Below are positions 1 to 8,175 of a DNA stretch of 64,000 nucleotides, piece after piece. Below the pieces are notes generated by a model, which saw only the letters and a program-made list of their open reading frames with translations, searched no databases and was not told where the DNA came from. The DNA comes from Azospirillum sp051124815 (GTDB lineage: Bacteria > Pseudomonadota > Alphaproteobacteria > Azospirillales > Azospirillaceae): assembly GCF_051124815.1 (NCBI RefSeq), contig NZ_CP118485.1, forward strand, positions 1,736,001-1,800,000. The letters run 5' to 3'. Each line of letters starts with the position of its first letter. The first letter of the stretch is position 1. Position numbers and translations under genes: made by a program.

Positions 1-569
1 GTGATGGGATCGCGTGCCTCGGCCGGCGGTTCGGCCCGTGCGGCGGCGCGGCGCGGCGGCGCGTCCAGCCGGGCCGGCGGCGGGGCGTGATGATCGTCAT
101 GGTCGTGGTCGTCCTCGACCGGAAGGCTGCGCAGGGCCGGACGCGGCGCGACCAGCGGCGCCTTGGCGGGAGCGCGCGACGCCAGCGCCGGGGCGACCGC
201 CGCCGGCCGGGCACCGCTGTCGCGCCGGCTGACATCACGGCCACCATCGCGGTCACCGACATTGCCCAGCCGGTTGGCCAGCGCGTCGGCGGCCTCGATC
301 ATGAATTCCAGCTCGTCACGCAGGGTCTGCGCCTTGTTGACGGTGCGCTGGAGATCCTCGCCAGTGTCACCGGCCGCCTTCTTCAGCGTACGGACGCCGG
401 TCTCCGCCCGCGCCATCGCGTCGTTCAGGCCCTGGATCAGCTCGGCCATCTCGCCGCGGCTCTCGCGCAGCGCGATGATCTGCCGGTTCAGGATGATCGC
501 GTAGGCGATGGTCGCGGCCAGCAGGCCGACCATCACGACGTCGATGATGATGGAGACCAGCGGACTCAT
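1..569 (-). CDS. DUF6468-type membrane-anchored coiled-coil protein (partial)
   Basis: The frame is open from its ATG at 569 to the window edge, so the 3' end is missing. The start overlaps the fliM stop in an ATGA arrangement, which implies translational coupling with fliM. Residues about 4-27 form one hydrophobic helix. A charged region follows that looks like coiled coil (about 28-100), then a disordered tail rich in Ala, Pro and Arg, with a His/Asp-rich patch. I recognise it as the DUF6468 type found beside fliM in Rhodospirillales. Its role is not established; position suggests a flagellar accessory protein of the inner membrane. Confidence 0.7.
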   Translation of the reverse strand, partial: MSPLVSIIIDVVMVGLLAATIAYAIILNRQIIALRESRGEMAELIQGLNDAMARAETGVRTLKKAAGDTGEDLQRTVNKAQTLRDELEFMIEAADALANRLGNVGDRDGGRDVSRRDSGARPAAVAPALASRAPAKAPLVAPRPALRSLPVEDDHDHDDHHAPPPARLDAPPRRAAARAEPPAEARDPI

Positions 570-1639
570 AGCCTCATGACCTCCTGCTTGGGCAGTTCCT
601 TTTCCAGGCGGACGGCGATGTGCCCGCCCTTGCGCCCCATCCGCCCCTGGAACATCGACACGTCGCCGCAGCGCAGCTCGATGGCGCCGTCGGGGGTGGC
701 GTTCAGCAGGATGCGGGTGCCGACGCGCCAGTTCAGCACGTCGTGCAGGGTCATCGTCACCTCGTCCAGCACGGCCGACAGGTCGACGTCCGTCACCATC
801 AGTTCCGAGGCCAGGTGGGTTTCCCAGATCGAGTCACGGCCGAACTTTTCGCCCATGAACATCTGGAGCAGCAGCTCACGCACCGGCTCCAGTGTCGCGT
901 AGGGGATCATCAGCTCCAGCCGGCCGCCGCGATCCTCCATGTCGATGCGCAGCTTGACCAGCACCGCCGCGTTGGCCGGCCGCGCGATGGTGGCAAAGCG
1001 CGGGTTGGTCTCCAGCCGGTCGAAGCGGAAGGTGACGGGCGACAGCGGGTCGAAGGCGGCGGACAGGTCGGACAGCACCACATGGACCATGCGTTCCACG
1101 AGGTTGCGTTCGATGGTGGTGTAGGGACGGCCTTCGATGCGCATCGCCGCCGTGCCGCGCCGGCCGCCGAGCAGCACGTCGACGATGGAATAGATCAATG
1201 CGGAATCGACGACCATCAGGCCGTAATTGTCCCACTCCTCCGCCTTGAAGACCGACAGCATCGCCGGCAGCGGGATGGAGTTGAGGTAATCGCCGAAACG
1301 GACCGAGGAAATCTGGTCGAGGCTGACCTCGACATTGTCGGAGGTGAAGTTGCGCAGAGAGGTCGACATCATGCGGACGAGGCGGTCGAAGACCACCTCC
1401 AGCATGGGCAGGCGTTCGTAGTTGACCAGCGCCGAGTTGACCAGCGCCATGATGCCGGAGTTGTCGCCGTCGCCGGCGCCACCCTGGTCGAAGCCCAGCA
1501 GGCTGTCGATTTCGTCCTGGTTCAGGACGCGCGTCGATCCGCCGCCGCCCATGTCGCCGACATCGCCGCTGTCCTCGGCCAATGCCGCCCATTCCGCGGC
1601 AAGCCGTTCCTCTTCGCTCAGTTCACCGGTGTCGCTCAT
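566..1639 (-). CDS. fliM: Flagellar motor switch protein FliM
   Basis: FliM is the middle component of the flagellar C-ring, which binds phosphorylated CheY and sets rotation direction. The 357-residue product is of normal length. The N-terminal LNQDEIDSLLGF stretch (about residues 39-50) matches the conserved CheY-P-binding peptide of the family. A middle CheC-like domain follows (about 65-265), and a C-terminal SpoA/FliN-like domain occupies about 275-350. It lies 28 bp downstream of fliL and overlaps the next gene by 4 bp, so fliL-fliM-DUF6468 is probably one operon. Identification is secure. Confidence 0.95.
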   Translation of the reverse strand: MSDTGELSEEERLAAEWAALAEDSGDVGDMGGGGSTRVLNQDEIDSLLGFDQGGAGDGDNSGIMALVNSALVNYERLPMLEVVFDRLVRMMSTSLRNFTSDNVEVSLDQISSVRFGDYLNSIPLPAMLSVFKAEEWDNYGLMVVDSALIYSIVDVLLGGRRGTAAMRIEGRPYTTIERNLVERMVHVVLSDLSAAFDPLSPVTFRFDRLETNPRFATIARPANAAVLVKLRIDMEDRGGRLELMIPYATLEPVRELLLQMFMGEKFGRDSIWETHLASELMVTDVDLSAVLDEVTMTLHDVLNWRVGTRILLNATPDGAIELRCGDVSMFQGRMGRKGGHIAVRLEKELPKQEVMRL

Positions 1640-1667
1640 CGGCCCCTATCCCCAGCTGACCGGGCCC

Positions 1668-2219
1668 TCACTGGACCAGCATTTCCTTGAACAGCACGTC
1701 TTTCACCTTCACCGGAAAAGCGGCGGCGGTGATGCGCAAAAGCAGTTCCTGGCGCAGCCGGTACATGCCGGCCGACCCGCGCAGGTCCTCCAGCCGCAAT
1801 TCGCGCAGGTAAACCTGGAAATTGTCGATGATGCGCGGCAACACATGCTCCACCGCGCCGACATCCTCCGGCTTCGACAGCTGGATGGAGATCTTGATCT
1901 TCAGGAAGGCCGGACGCTTGTTGCCGGTGTTCAGGTTCACCAGCATGTCCGGCAGATCGTAGAAGATCGGCGCCGCATGCGGGTCGGCCTTGCCGGCCTC
2001 CGCCCCATGCTCGCCCTCCGCGGCGGCGGCGTGTTCGCCCTCCTCCGCCGGCTTCTCCTTCCCCAGGAAGCTGTCGAGCAGGCCGGAGAAATAGACCCCG
2101 GCACCGGCGCCGATCAGCAGGACAAGGGGAAGAACGACGAACAGGACCAGCTTCTTCCCGCTGAATTTCTTCCGGGGCAGGCCGTCGGTCAGTTCACCGG
2201 CGTCGGTTTCGGCAGCCAT
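1668..2219 (-). CDS. fliL: Flagellar basal body-associated protein FliL
   Basis: FliL is an inner-membrane protein that surrounds the stator units and supports motor torque. The 183-residue product has a short cytoplasmic N-terminus, a single transmembrane helix at about residues 23-47, an Ala/Glu/His-rich linker (about 55-85) and a periplasmic domain ending in a hydrophobic FKEMLVQ tail, as is usual for the family. It leads the fliL-fliM operon. No sigma-54 site is visible upstream; in Caulobacter fliLM belongs to an earlier class than the hook genes. Confidence 0.9.
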   Translation of the reverse strand: MAAETDAGELTDGLPRKKFSGKKLVLFVVLPLVLLIGAGAGVYFSGLLDSFLGKEKPAEEGEHAAAAEGEHGAEAGKADPHAAPIFYDLPDMLVNLNTGNKRPAFLKIKISIQLSKPEDVGAVEHVLPRIIDNFQVYLRELRLEDLRGSAGMYRLRQELLLRITAAAFPVKVKDVLFKEMLVQ

Positions 2220-2481
2220 GACATCCTGGGATCGTTCGAGGTGCGCAACGGCTCAGGCTTCACCCGCCTGACACGGTCAAAGCTACTTTTGGGATAGTTA
2301 ATAACTCCTTTCGAGTGGGGAATGGACCGCCCCGGACGGGCAGGTTTCCCCCCTCTGTCACCATTTCGGCACGGTTCTTGATTGGGTCTGCCCGGCACTC
2401 CGCGCCCGGAGTCCGACCGCGACCGCCCGAAATCCCGTTCGGAGCGGCGGGACCGCGGTCCATCGCCCTGCCGCACCGACA

Positions 2482-2599
2482 ATGCGGCGGGAACGGGAGA
2501 GTCTTGCCCGGTCCAACCCGGCAAGGAGCGCCCCACCCCCGGCAGATTCTGCCCGGCATCCCCTGCCCCATGCGGCGGGAACGCCCCCGTCTTGCCCGG
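2482..2599 (+). repeat. Two 30-bp direct repeats upstream of flgF
   Basis: The units at 2482-2511 and 2570-2599 share ATGCGGCGGGAACG and GTCTTGCCCGG exactly. They differ only in a 5-base spacer (GGAGA versus CCCCC) and are 88 bp apart. A related CCATGGGGCGGGAAC occurs at 15362-15376 before fliK. Role unknown; possibly activator or IHF-type architecture for sigma-54 transcription. Confidence 0.6.
2541..2553. promoter_or_regulatory. FlbD-like (ftr) palindrome upstream of flgF
   Basis: The 13-mer GGCAGATTCTGCC is a perfect GGCAGA-T-TCTGCC inverted repeat. Its centre (2547) is 84 bp upstream of the -24 GG of the sigma-54 promoter, the same distance as at flgI. It is proposed as an FlbD enhancer by analogy with Caulobacter; this is inference. 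Confidence 0.55.
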
Positions 2600-2628
2600 A
2601 CTCCGCGGATTTCCAGCACTTGCCGAAG

Positions 2629-2646
2629 TTGGCACGCCGCCTGCAA
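2629..2646 (+). promoter_or_regulatory. Sigma-54 promoter of the flgFGAH operon
   Basis: TTGGCACG-CCGC-CTGCAA has the invariant GG (2631-2632) and GC (2643-2644) separated by ten bases, matching the TGGCACG-N4-TTGCA consensus except for one T-to-C change. Predicted transcription start is near 2656, about 50 bp before flgF. Confidence 0.75.
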
Positions 2647-2707
2647 TACCCTTTTCGCCGGTCGGACGCTGTCGCCCGATCCGTTCGCAAGGTGAAGAGG
2701 CCGCAAG

Positions 2708-3430
2708 ATGGAAAATTCGATCTACGTCGCCCTGTCGCGCCAGATGGCGTTGCGCCGCGAGCTGGACGTTACGTCGAACAACATCGCGAACATGAACACG
2801 ACCGGCTACAAGAACCAGCGGATGCTGTTCACCGAATTTCTGGAAAAGCCAGGCATCCACGAGAAGGTAAGCTTCGTCCAGGACCGCGCCGTGGTGCGCG
2901 ACCTCGCCAACGGCGCCATGACCCAGACCGGCAACCCGCTGGATCTGGCGCTGACCGGCCAGGGATACTTCACCGTCGATACCGCCAGCGGACCGCGTTA
3001 CACCCGCGCCGGCAATTTCCGCCTGAACGACCAGCGCCAGCTGGTGGATGCCGGCGGCCTGCCGGTCCTTGCCAACAACGGCCAGCCGATCACCATCCCG
3101 AACGGCACCAGCGACGTGAAGGTCAGCGGCGACGGCACCGTCGCCACCGAACTGGGGCCGGTCGGCAAGCTGAACATCGTCACCTTCAAGAACGAGCAAC
3201 TGATGACCGAGGTCGGCAACGGCCTGTATGTCAGCGACGAGCAGCCGGAGCCGGCCCCGGTCGAGACCAAAGTGGCACAAGGTTTGCTTGAGGGTTCTAA
3301 CGTAAAGCCCGTCGTCGAGATGACGCAGATGATCGAAATCCAGCGTCAGTACATGTCCGCCCAGCGGATGATCGAAAACGAGCACGAGCGTATCCGCACG
3401 ATGATCCAGCGTCTGGGCCGGACGGCCTGA
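2708..3430 (+). CDS. flgF: Flagellar proximal rod protein FlgF
   Basis: FlgF forms part of the proximal rod of the flagellar basal body in the periplasm. The 240-residue product starts with the rod-type motif LDVTSNNIANMNTTGYK (about residues 19-35), has the conserved GYFTVDT strand of the FlgE/F/G core at about 86-92, and ends with the C-terminal MTQMIEIQRQY helix that packs the axial structure. It is the first gene of a four-gene run (flgF-flgG-flgA-flgH) behind a sigma-54 promoter. FlgF is preferred over FlgG because the typical FlgG follows directly. Confidence 0.93.
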   Translation: MENSIYVALSRQMALRRELDVTSNNIANMNTTGYKNQRMLFTEFLEKPGIHEKVSFVQDRAVVRDLANGAMTQTGNPLDLALTGQGYFTVDTASGPRYTRAGNFRLNDQRQLVDAGGLPVLANNGQPITIPNGTSDVKVSGDGTVATELGPVGKLNIVTFKNEQLMTEVGNGLYVSDEQPEPAPVETKVAQGLLEGSNVKPVVEMTQMIEIQRQYMSAQRMIENEHERIRTMIQRLGRTA

Positions 3431-3461
3431 TCCAGACCGACGACGAGAGGAGAAGACCACA

Positions 3462-4247
3462 ATGCGCAGCCTCGCCATCGGCGCCACCGGCATGATCGCC
3501 CAGCAGCTCAACGTCGAGACGATCTCCAACAACATCGCCAACTCGACGACGACCGGCTACAAGAAGCAGCGGGCCGAGTTCCAGGACCTGCTGTACCAGA
3601 ATTTTCGCCGCATCGGCTCGACCTCGTCGGATGCCGGCACCGTGGTGCCGACCGGCGTGCAGGTGGGTGCCGGCGTGCGCGTCGCCGCGGTGGCCCGCGT
3701 GCTGGAACAGGGCAACCTGAACATCACCGACAACAAGCTGGACGTCGCGATCAACGGCTCGGGCTATTTCCAGGTGACGCTGCCCAGCGGCGACACCGCC
3801 TACACCCGCGCCGGCAACTTCAAGCTGTCGCCGGAAGGCATGATCGTCACCGCCGACGGCTATCCGGTCCAGCCGAACATCACCATCCCGACCGACGCCG
3901 TCGACATCTCGATCAACTCGTCGGGCGAGGTGCTGGTGAAGCTGGACGGCCAGACCGCCACCCAGAATGTCGGCCAGCTCCAGCTCGCCACCTTCGCCAA
4001 CGCCGCCGGCCTGGAAGCCACCGGCGACAACCTGTTCCTGGAGTCCGGCGCGTCTGGCCAGTCGGTGACCGGCAACCCCGGCGCCCCCGGCTTCGGCCGC
4101 GTCACCCAGGGCGCGCTGGAGACCTCGAACGTCAACGTTGTGCAGGAGATCACGACCCTGATCACCGCCCAGCGCGCCTACGAGATGAACTCCAAGGTCA
4201 TCAAGACCACCGACGAGATGATGCAGCAGGCCAGCCAGATGAAGTAA
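3462..4247 (+). CDS. flgG: Flagellar distal rod protein FlgG
   Basis: FlgG is the major distal rod subunit. The 261-residue product carries the N-terminal LNVETISNNIANSTTTGYKK signature, which includes the FlgG-specific region followed by QDLLYQN, and the C-terminal ITTLITAQRAYEMNSKVIKT helix. Its length is canonical. A GAGAGGAGAAG ribosome-binding site precedes the ATG, and the gene starts 31 bp after flgF in the same operon. Confidence 0.95.
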   Translation: MRSLAIGATGMIAQQLNVETISNNIANSTTTGYKKQRAEFQDLLYQNFRRIGSTSSDAGTVVPTGVQVGAGVRVAAVARVLEQGNLNITDNKLDVAINGSGYFQVTLPSGDTAYTRAGNFKLSPEGMIVTADGYPVQPNITIPTDAVDISINSSGEVLVKLDGQTATQNVGQLQLATFANAAGLEATGDNLFLESGASGQSVTGNPGAPGFGRVTQGALETSNVNVVQEITTLITAQRAYEMNSKVIKTTDEMMQQASQMK

Positions 4248-4307
4248 CGGCGCATGGAGCAATCCGGGCGCCGCCTCGCTTCAGCCTTCACATCGGGAAT
4301 TACCGCC

Positions 4308-5084
4308 ATGATCCGCCACCTCGCCAACCGCCGCCTCTCCGCCCTGCTCCTCGGAGCCGCCCTGCTGACCGCTCCGGTCGCGGCGCAGGCCGCCGCGGTC
4401 GCTGCGGTTCCGGCTGCCGGCGTCGCGGCCCCGGCTCCCGACGTGGTCTATGGCATGCCGCATGTGGAGGCGGTGCTGTCGGATGCGCTGTCGCGGGTCA
4501 TCACCGCCGGCCGGCTGCAGATGGAACTGGACAACCGCGCGGTGGAGCTGCGCGCTCCGCAGGGCGCCGGCGGGCTGGCGGTGGAGAACCTCTATTACAG
4601 CCCGGTCCAGGGTCGCTTCGCCGCCGAGATCGTGGTGACCGGCAGCCAGGTTCGCCTGCCGGTGTCGGGCCGCGCCTTCGGCGTGGTGCAGATCCCGGTG
4701 CTGTCGCGGCGCGTCCTGCCCGGCGACATCATCGGCCCGGGCGACATCGACTGGCAGGATATGCGGGCCGACCAGACCACCAGCGACACCGCCGCCACCG
4801 ACGCGCAGCTGATCGGCATGACGCCCAAGCGCGGCGTGTCCACCAACCAGCCCGTCCGCCTGCGCGACCTGCAGTCGCCGCGCATGGTCGACAAGGGCGC
4901 CATGGTCACCATCACCCTGCAGACGCCGTCCATGACGCTGACCACCCAGGGCAAGGCTCTGCAGGATGGCGGCAAGGGCGAGGTCATCCGCGTCGTGAAC
5001 ACCCAATCCAACCGCATCGTCGAAGCGACGGTCGCAGGCCCCAACGTCGTCGCCGTGGCAAAGCCCGGCACCATCGCGCAGTAA
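4308..5084 (+). CDS. flgA: Flagellar P-ring assembly chaperone FlgA
   Basis: FlgA is the periplasmic chaperone for P-ring (FlgI) polymerisation. An earlier in-frame ATG exists at 4254, but the ATG at 4308 is chosen because it gives a clean signal peptide (MIRHLANRRLSALLLG, cleavage near AQA-AA). The C-terminal half holds an SAF-type domain (about residues 125-255) with the RRVLPGDIIGPGDIDW hallmark and the repeated VxGPNVV-type end. It lies between flgG and flgH, 13 bp before flgH. Confidence 0.9.
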   Translation: MIRHLANRRLSALLLGAALLTAPVAAQAAAVAAVPAAGVAAPAPDVVYGMPHVEAVLSDALSRVITAGRLQMELDNRAVELRAPQGAGGLAVENLYYSPVQGRFAAEIVVTGSQVRLPVSGRAFGVVQIPVLSRRVLPGDIIGPGDIDWQDMRADQTTSDTAATDAQLIGMTPKRGVSTNQPVRLRDLQSPRMVDKGAMVTITLQTPSMTLTTQGKALQDGGKGEVIRVVNTQSNRIVEATVAGPNVVAVAKPGTIAQ

Positions 5085-5097
5085 GGAGAAAGCTCCA

Positions 5098-5862
5098 ATG
5101 TCCGCCACCATGACCGCCCGTCTGATCCGCTTCGCGATGGTCGCCGCCGCCGCCACCTCCCTGACCGCCTGCGGCGCCGCCTCGCGCATCGCCGACATCG
5201 GCAAGGCCCCGGAGATGTCCAGCATCCAGGATCCGCAGGCCAAGCCCGGCTACCAGCCGATCAGCCTGCCGATGCCGACCCCGCTGCCGACGGAGCGCAA
5301 CCCGAACTCGCTGTGGCGGACCGGCGCCAAGGCCTTCTTCAAGGACCAGCGCGCGGCCAAGGTCGGCGACATCCTGACGATCAACATCTCCATCGCCGAT
5401 CAGGCCAAGCTGTCGAACGAGAGCAAGCGGTCGCGCGCCAACACCGAGAAGGCCGGCATGCCAAGCCTGTTCGGCCTGGAGGGCGCCACGCTGAGCCGCG
5501 TCCTGCCGGCCGGCGCCTCGGCCTCCAGCCTGGTGGACCTGTCGAGCGACACGTCGAACGATGGCAAGGGATCGGTCAACCGCAACGAGCAGATCGACCT
5601 GAAGGTGGCGGCGCTGGTGGTCCAGTCCCTGCCCAACGGCAATCTGGTCATCCAGGGCCGCCAGGAAGTCCGCGTCAATTACGAGCTGCGCGACCTGCAG
5701 ATCCACGGCGTGATCCGTCCGGAAGACATCACCGCCCAGAACACCATCAGCTACGAGAAGATCGCCGAGGCCCGCATTTCCTACGGCGGCCGCGGCCAGA
5801 TCACCGACGTCCAGCAGCCGCGCTACGGCCAGCAGCTGTATGACATCATCATGCCGTTCTGA
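5098..5862 (+). CDS. flgH: Flagellar L-ring lipoprotein FlgH
   Basis: FlgH forms the outer-membrane L-ring bushing. The 254-residue product has a lipoprotein signal with the lipobox LTAC (Cys25), the conserved NSLW motif (about residues 67-70) followed by FFKDQRAAKVGDILTI, and the C-terminal GRGQITDVQQPRYGQQ region typical of the family. An AAGGAGAAAG ribosome-binding site precedes the ATG. It is the last gene of the operon. Confidence 0.95.
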   Translation: MSATMTARLIRFAMVAAAATSLTACGAASRIADIGKAPEMSSIQDPQAKPGYQPISLPMPTPLPTERNPNSLWRTGAKAFFKDQRAAKVGDILTINISIADQAKLSNESKRSRANTEKAGMPSLFGLEGATLSRVLPAGASASSLVDLSSDTSNDGKGSVNRNEQIDLKVAALVVQSLPNGNLVIQGRQEVRVNYELRDLQIHGVIRPEDITAQNTISYEKIAEARISYGGRGQITDVQQPRYGQQLYDIIMPF

Positions 5863-5894
5863 GGAAAGCCGGCGTAACGCTTGCGGGAGTGGGG

Positions 5895-5919
5895 CCATGG
5901 GGGAAGAGTTCCCCCATGG
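5895..5919 (+). terminator. Hairpin after flgH
   Basis: CCATGGGGGAA-GAG-TTCCCCCATGG is a perfect 11-bp stem with a 3-base loop, 33 bp after the flgH stop. There is no clear T tract, so it may act as a terminator or as a 3'-end stabiliser. Confidence 0.5.
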
Positions 5920-6045
5920 TCCATCCCTGTTTCGGAGAGAGTCGAAGGCCGTCGGGCCGGATGGGCAATTGCTGCCGCCCGGTGGGTTGTGCCGGGGCGA
6001 TGTTGCCGGGCCGTTATCTCTATGATGGCACGGTGCGCCGCCGAC

Positions 6046-6237
6046 TCAGCCTTCCGCGGATTGCTGCGATAGCGCGGTGAACCCATCCATCACGCCAACC
6101 GCCATGTTGCCGCCGATGCGCCCCAGGGCCGGTCCGATAAGTTCGGTCGCCCGGCGATAAGCCTCTCGCTGGGCGACGCAATCAATCAGATCAGCCGCGT
6201 TGGTGATGCTCTGGGACAAGGTGAGGTCACTCGTCAT
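6046..6237 (-). CDS. Small hypothetical protein (63 aa)
   Basis: This small open frame is kept because a GAGGAG ribosome-binding site lies 7 bases before its ATG on the minus strand. The product is a mildly amphipathic helical protein without transmembrane segment, signal peptide or cysteine. It includes an AQREAYRRATELIGPAL helix and a Gly/Met-rich turn. I do not recognise the family. It is downstream of the Ntn-hydrolase gene on the same strand, separated by 228 bp, so co-transcription is uncertain. Confidence 0.45.
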   Translation of the reverse strand: MTSDLTLSQSITNAADLIDCVAQREAYRRATELIGPALGRIGGNMAVGVMDGFTALSQQSAEG

Positions 6238-6465
6238 CGTTCATCTCCTCGGGCAAGCCATGATCGGCAGAACGAGGATGACCATACGCACCGTCCCTAC
6301 GATCCGCTGTTGCGTGCTTCACGATCTCAGCGCGTATGCTGATGGCGCTTGCGGCCTCGACAACCGGGAAAACGCCGGTCCGGTTCGGTGGGAGCGAAGC
6401 TACCGACCGTCACGGGGAGAGTGGCGTACCCCCAGGCCGCAAGCGCCACATTCTGCTGTTCGCCC

Positions 6466-7464
6466 TTACACCGGCAGCGGGTTCGCCATCGTGGTCGGAA
6501 CGGCGATCTGCCGGCCGTTCATGCCCTCGAAATCCACCGTCTTCAGATCCAGGCTCCAGGCGAGCGGCGAGGCGGCCATGCGGATGGTGAGGGTGCGGTT
6601 GGTCAGGTCCTTCACCACCACCCACTGGGTATAGTCGCACTCCACCGTCCCGTCGGATTTGCGGGCGCGCACCGTGCCCTTGGGGATGTCGACGGCGTTC
6701 AGCAGGTGGAAGGCAAGTCCCTGCGCCTCGGCCGCGGTCGCCGGCGGATCGGCGAACTGCTTCAGAAGAGCCGTGCGGATGAAGCGGGCGGGCGGCGTGG
6801 CGTTGCCGGGAAGGCCGGCCAGCCCGGTCCCATGGCCGGGACGGGAGACGGTCAGGTCGCCGACGGTCATCGGATCCGCGTCCCAGGGGGTCAGATTGAC
6901 ATAATTCCCCAGATTGGTCAGATGCCAGGGGAAGGTCGGCAGGTTGGTCAGCACCTTCACGGGGTTGTCGCTGATCACCGGCTGGCCGCCGAGAAATTCG
7001 ATGACGATGCTGTTGCCGGCGGCGTCGTGAACCGGGAAATGCAGCGGCCCGGCCTTCGCCACCCACTGGTCGCCGACGACCCGGACTGCGCCACTTTCCA
7101 ACGCCTGCCGAACTTCCGCCACCGTGGCGCAGTTGCCCAGAAGCCAGTCGACGAAAAACCCGCAGAAGACGTTCGTCGCCTTGGCGTCGGGCGCCTGATA
7201 CTCCGATCCGGGCAGCCAAAGCGCGCCGGTGGACAGGCCCTGGCTGTTCACGCCATCGGAGCAGATCGGCAGCCCGAAGGAGGTCACGCCGACATAGCCG
7301 TATTTCGGGACCAGATGGAGCTTGTCCTCCAGCCATCCGACCAGACCGGCAGATTTGCCCGGCGCCCGAACGATCAGGGCGCCTTTCAGGTCGATGCCGA
7401 ACTCCATACTGCGGCCGTTGACGACCGTTCCATCAGCCGCCTCAACCAGAAAATCCGTGCACAT
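6466..7464 (-). CDS. Choloylglycine hydrolase / penicillin V acylase family protein
   Basis: This is a linear-amide C-N hydrolase of the Ntn superfamily. The catalytic cysteine is residue 2 and becomes N-terminal after removal of the initiator Met. The family pattern follows: GRSMEF near residue 17, the NSQGLSTGALWLPGSEY block near residue 74, and a late ARKSDGTVECDYTQW region. Length (332) is normal. With no signal peptide it is predicted to be cytoplasmic. In non-gut Gram-negatives such enzymes often cleave acyl-homoserine lactones or penicillin V rather than bile salts; the substrate cannot be read from the sequence. Confidence 0.82.
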   Translation of the reverse strand: MCTDFLVEAADGTVVNGRSMEFGIDLKGALIVRAPGKSAGLVGWLEDKLHLVPKYGYVGVTSFGLPICSDGVNSQGLSTGALWLPGSEYQAPDAKATNVFCGFFVDWLLGNCATVAEVRQALESGAVRVVGDQWVAKAGPLHFPVHDAAGNSIVIEFLGGQPVISDNPVKVLTNLPTFPWHLTNLGNYVNLTPWDADPMTVGDLTVSRPGHGTGLAGLPGNATPPARFIRTALLKQFADPPATAAEAQGLAFHLLNAVDIPKGTVRARKSDGTVECDYTQWVVVKDLTNRTLTIRMAASPLAWSLDLKTVDFEGMNGRQIAVPTTMANPLPV

Positions 7465-7562
7465 GGTTGTATTTCCCCATCATATTGCCTCTCACAACGG
7501 GAAATTAGCAACGCAACAATCTCTTTCAAAAGCAATCGGCCGCTTCATGCATCAAAAATGGA

Positions 7563-7596
7563 ACGGCCCGGCCTTCCGCATCGGAAGCCGGGCCGT
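7563..7596 (-). terminator. Rho-independent terminator of the 7619-7783 gene
   Basis: On the minus strand the arms ACGGCCCGGC and GCCGGGCCGT (10 bp), extended by an inner TTCCG/CGGAA stem, are followed by TTCCATTTTTG. It lies 22 bp after the stop of the small gene. Confidence 0.75.
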
Positions 7597-7618
7597 CTCG
7601 CGATGGTATGATAGCCGC

Positions 7619-7783
7619 CTACTGGTAACCGCCTTCGCGGGCACGGTCCTTGGCTGCCTCTTCCTGGGCCTTCTCGGTGACCCGGCTGATCTTGCCGCCA
7701 CCAGCCTTGCCGGCATCGGCAGGCTTCTGCGGCGTTTCGCTGCGGTCGGCGTCGGTTGGATTCCGGTTGGGCTGGTCGGCCAT
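7619..7783 (-). CDS. Small hydrophilic hypothetical protein (54 aa)
   Basis: The product is a short, highly charged, probably disordered protein rich in Asp, Lys, Ala and Gln, with a central GKAGGGKISRVTEKAQEEAA stretch. A GAGGAG ribosome-binding site lies 7-8 bases before the ATG at 7783 (a second ATG at 7786 is possible), and a strong terminator follows the stop, so it looks like a free-standing single-gene transcript. I do not recognise a family; low-complexity acidic/basic proteins of this size are often stress-induced, but that is speculation here. Confidence 0.55.
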   Translation of the reverse strand: MADQPNRNPTDADRSETPQKPADAGKAGGGKISRVTEKAQEEAAKDRAREGGYQ

Positions 7784-7869
7784 CATGCTGCTCCTCGGTC
7801 GTTTGTCCGACTGGCGATGAGGAGGAAACAGCGATAGCCGGAGATCGTCGCGGGAAAAGGCCGGCGACC

Positions 7870-8016
7870 TCAACCGGCCGACCGGCCGGTCTCGGCGTCG
7901 CTGTCGCCATCGGCACGGTCCAGGGCCGCATTGATCTGGTCCAGCGTGCGGCCGCAACCGGTACAGACGTCGCCGTCGATGGCACACATGCCCAGGCAAT
8001 CGGGATCGTCGCTCAT
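7870..8016 (-). CDS. DUF1289 family small cysteine protein
   Basis: The 48-residue product starts MSDDPDCLGMCAIDGD and continues VCTGCGRT, giving the four-cysteine C-x3-C-x6-C-x2-C pattern with the GCGRT signature of DUF1289. Family members are about 50-70 residues, are common in Proteobacteria, and probably bind a metal or Fe-S centre; function is not established. The usual C-terminal tryptophan-containing helix is replaced by an Asp/Ala-rich tail. Confidence 0.75.
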   Translation of the reverse strand: MSDDPDCLGMCAIDGDVCTGCGRTLDQINAALDRADGDSDAETGRSAG

Positions 8017-8175
8017 CGCAGGGGGCTTTCCTTACGGTTGGCGGTGCGGACCCATCCCTATCGGAAAGCCGTCTCCAGCTCAAGCATCCGGGTTGGCCGC
8101 ATAGGCGGAATGGGTTGCAGTGGGGAAACTTAAAGTATAAATCGTTCGCTCCAGCTCCTCCCTGCGAAGGTATGT

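Larger units (their letters stand above)
2220..2707. other. fliL-flgF divergent intergenic region
   Basis: This 488-bp stretch between divergent flagellar operons has no convincing gene. It contains a perfect 5-bp inverted repeat AGTTA-A-TAACT at 2296-2306, a pair of near-identical 30-bp units at 2482-2511 and 2570-2599, a GGCAGATTCTGCC palindrome at 2541-2553, and a sigma-54 promoter at 2629-2646. No clear promoter for fliL was found. Confidence 0.7.

Noticed and set aside
2371..2386. Possible second sigma-54 promoter (CGGCACG-GTTC-TTGAT)
   Set aside because: The -12 GC is replaced by GA and it lies 330 bp upstream of flgF; too weak compared with the site at 2629.
5964..5976. GGCAATTGCTGCC after flgH as a fourth FlbD-like site
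   Set aside because: It matches GGCA-N5-TGCC, but no -24/-12 element lies about 84 bp away on either strand and the next gene is a small hypothetical protein.
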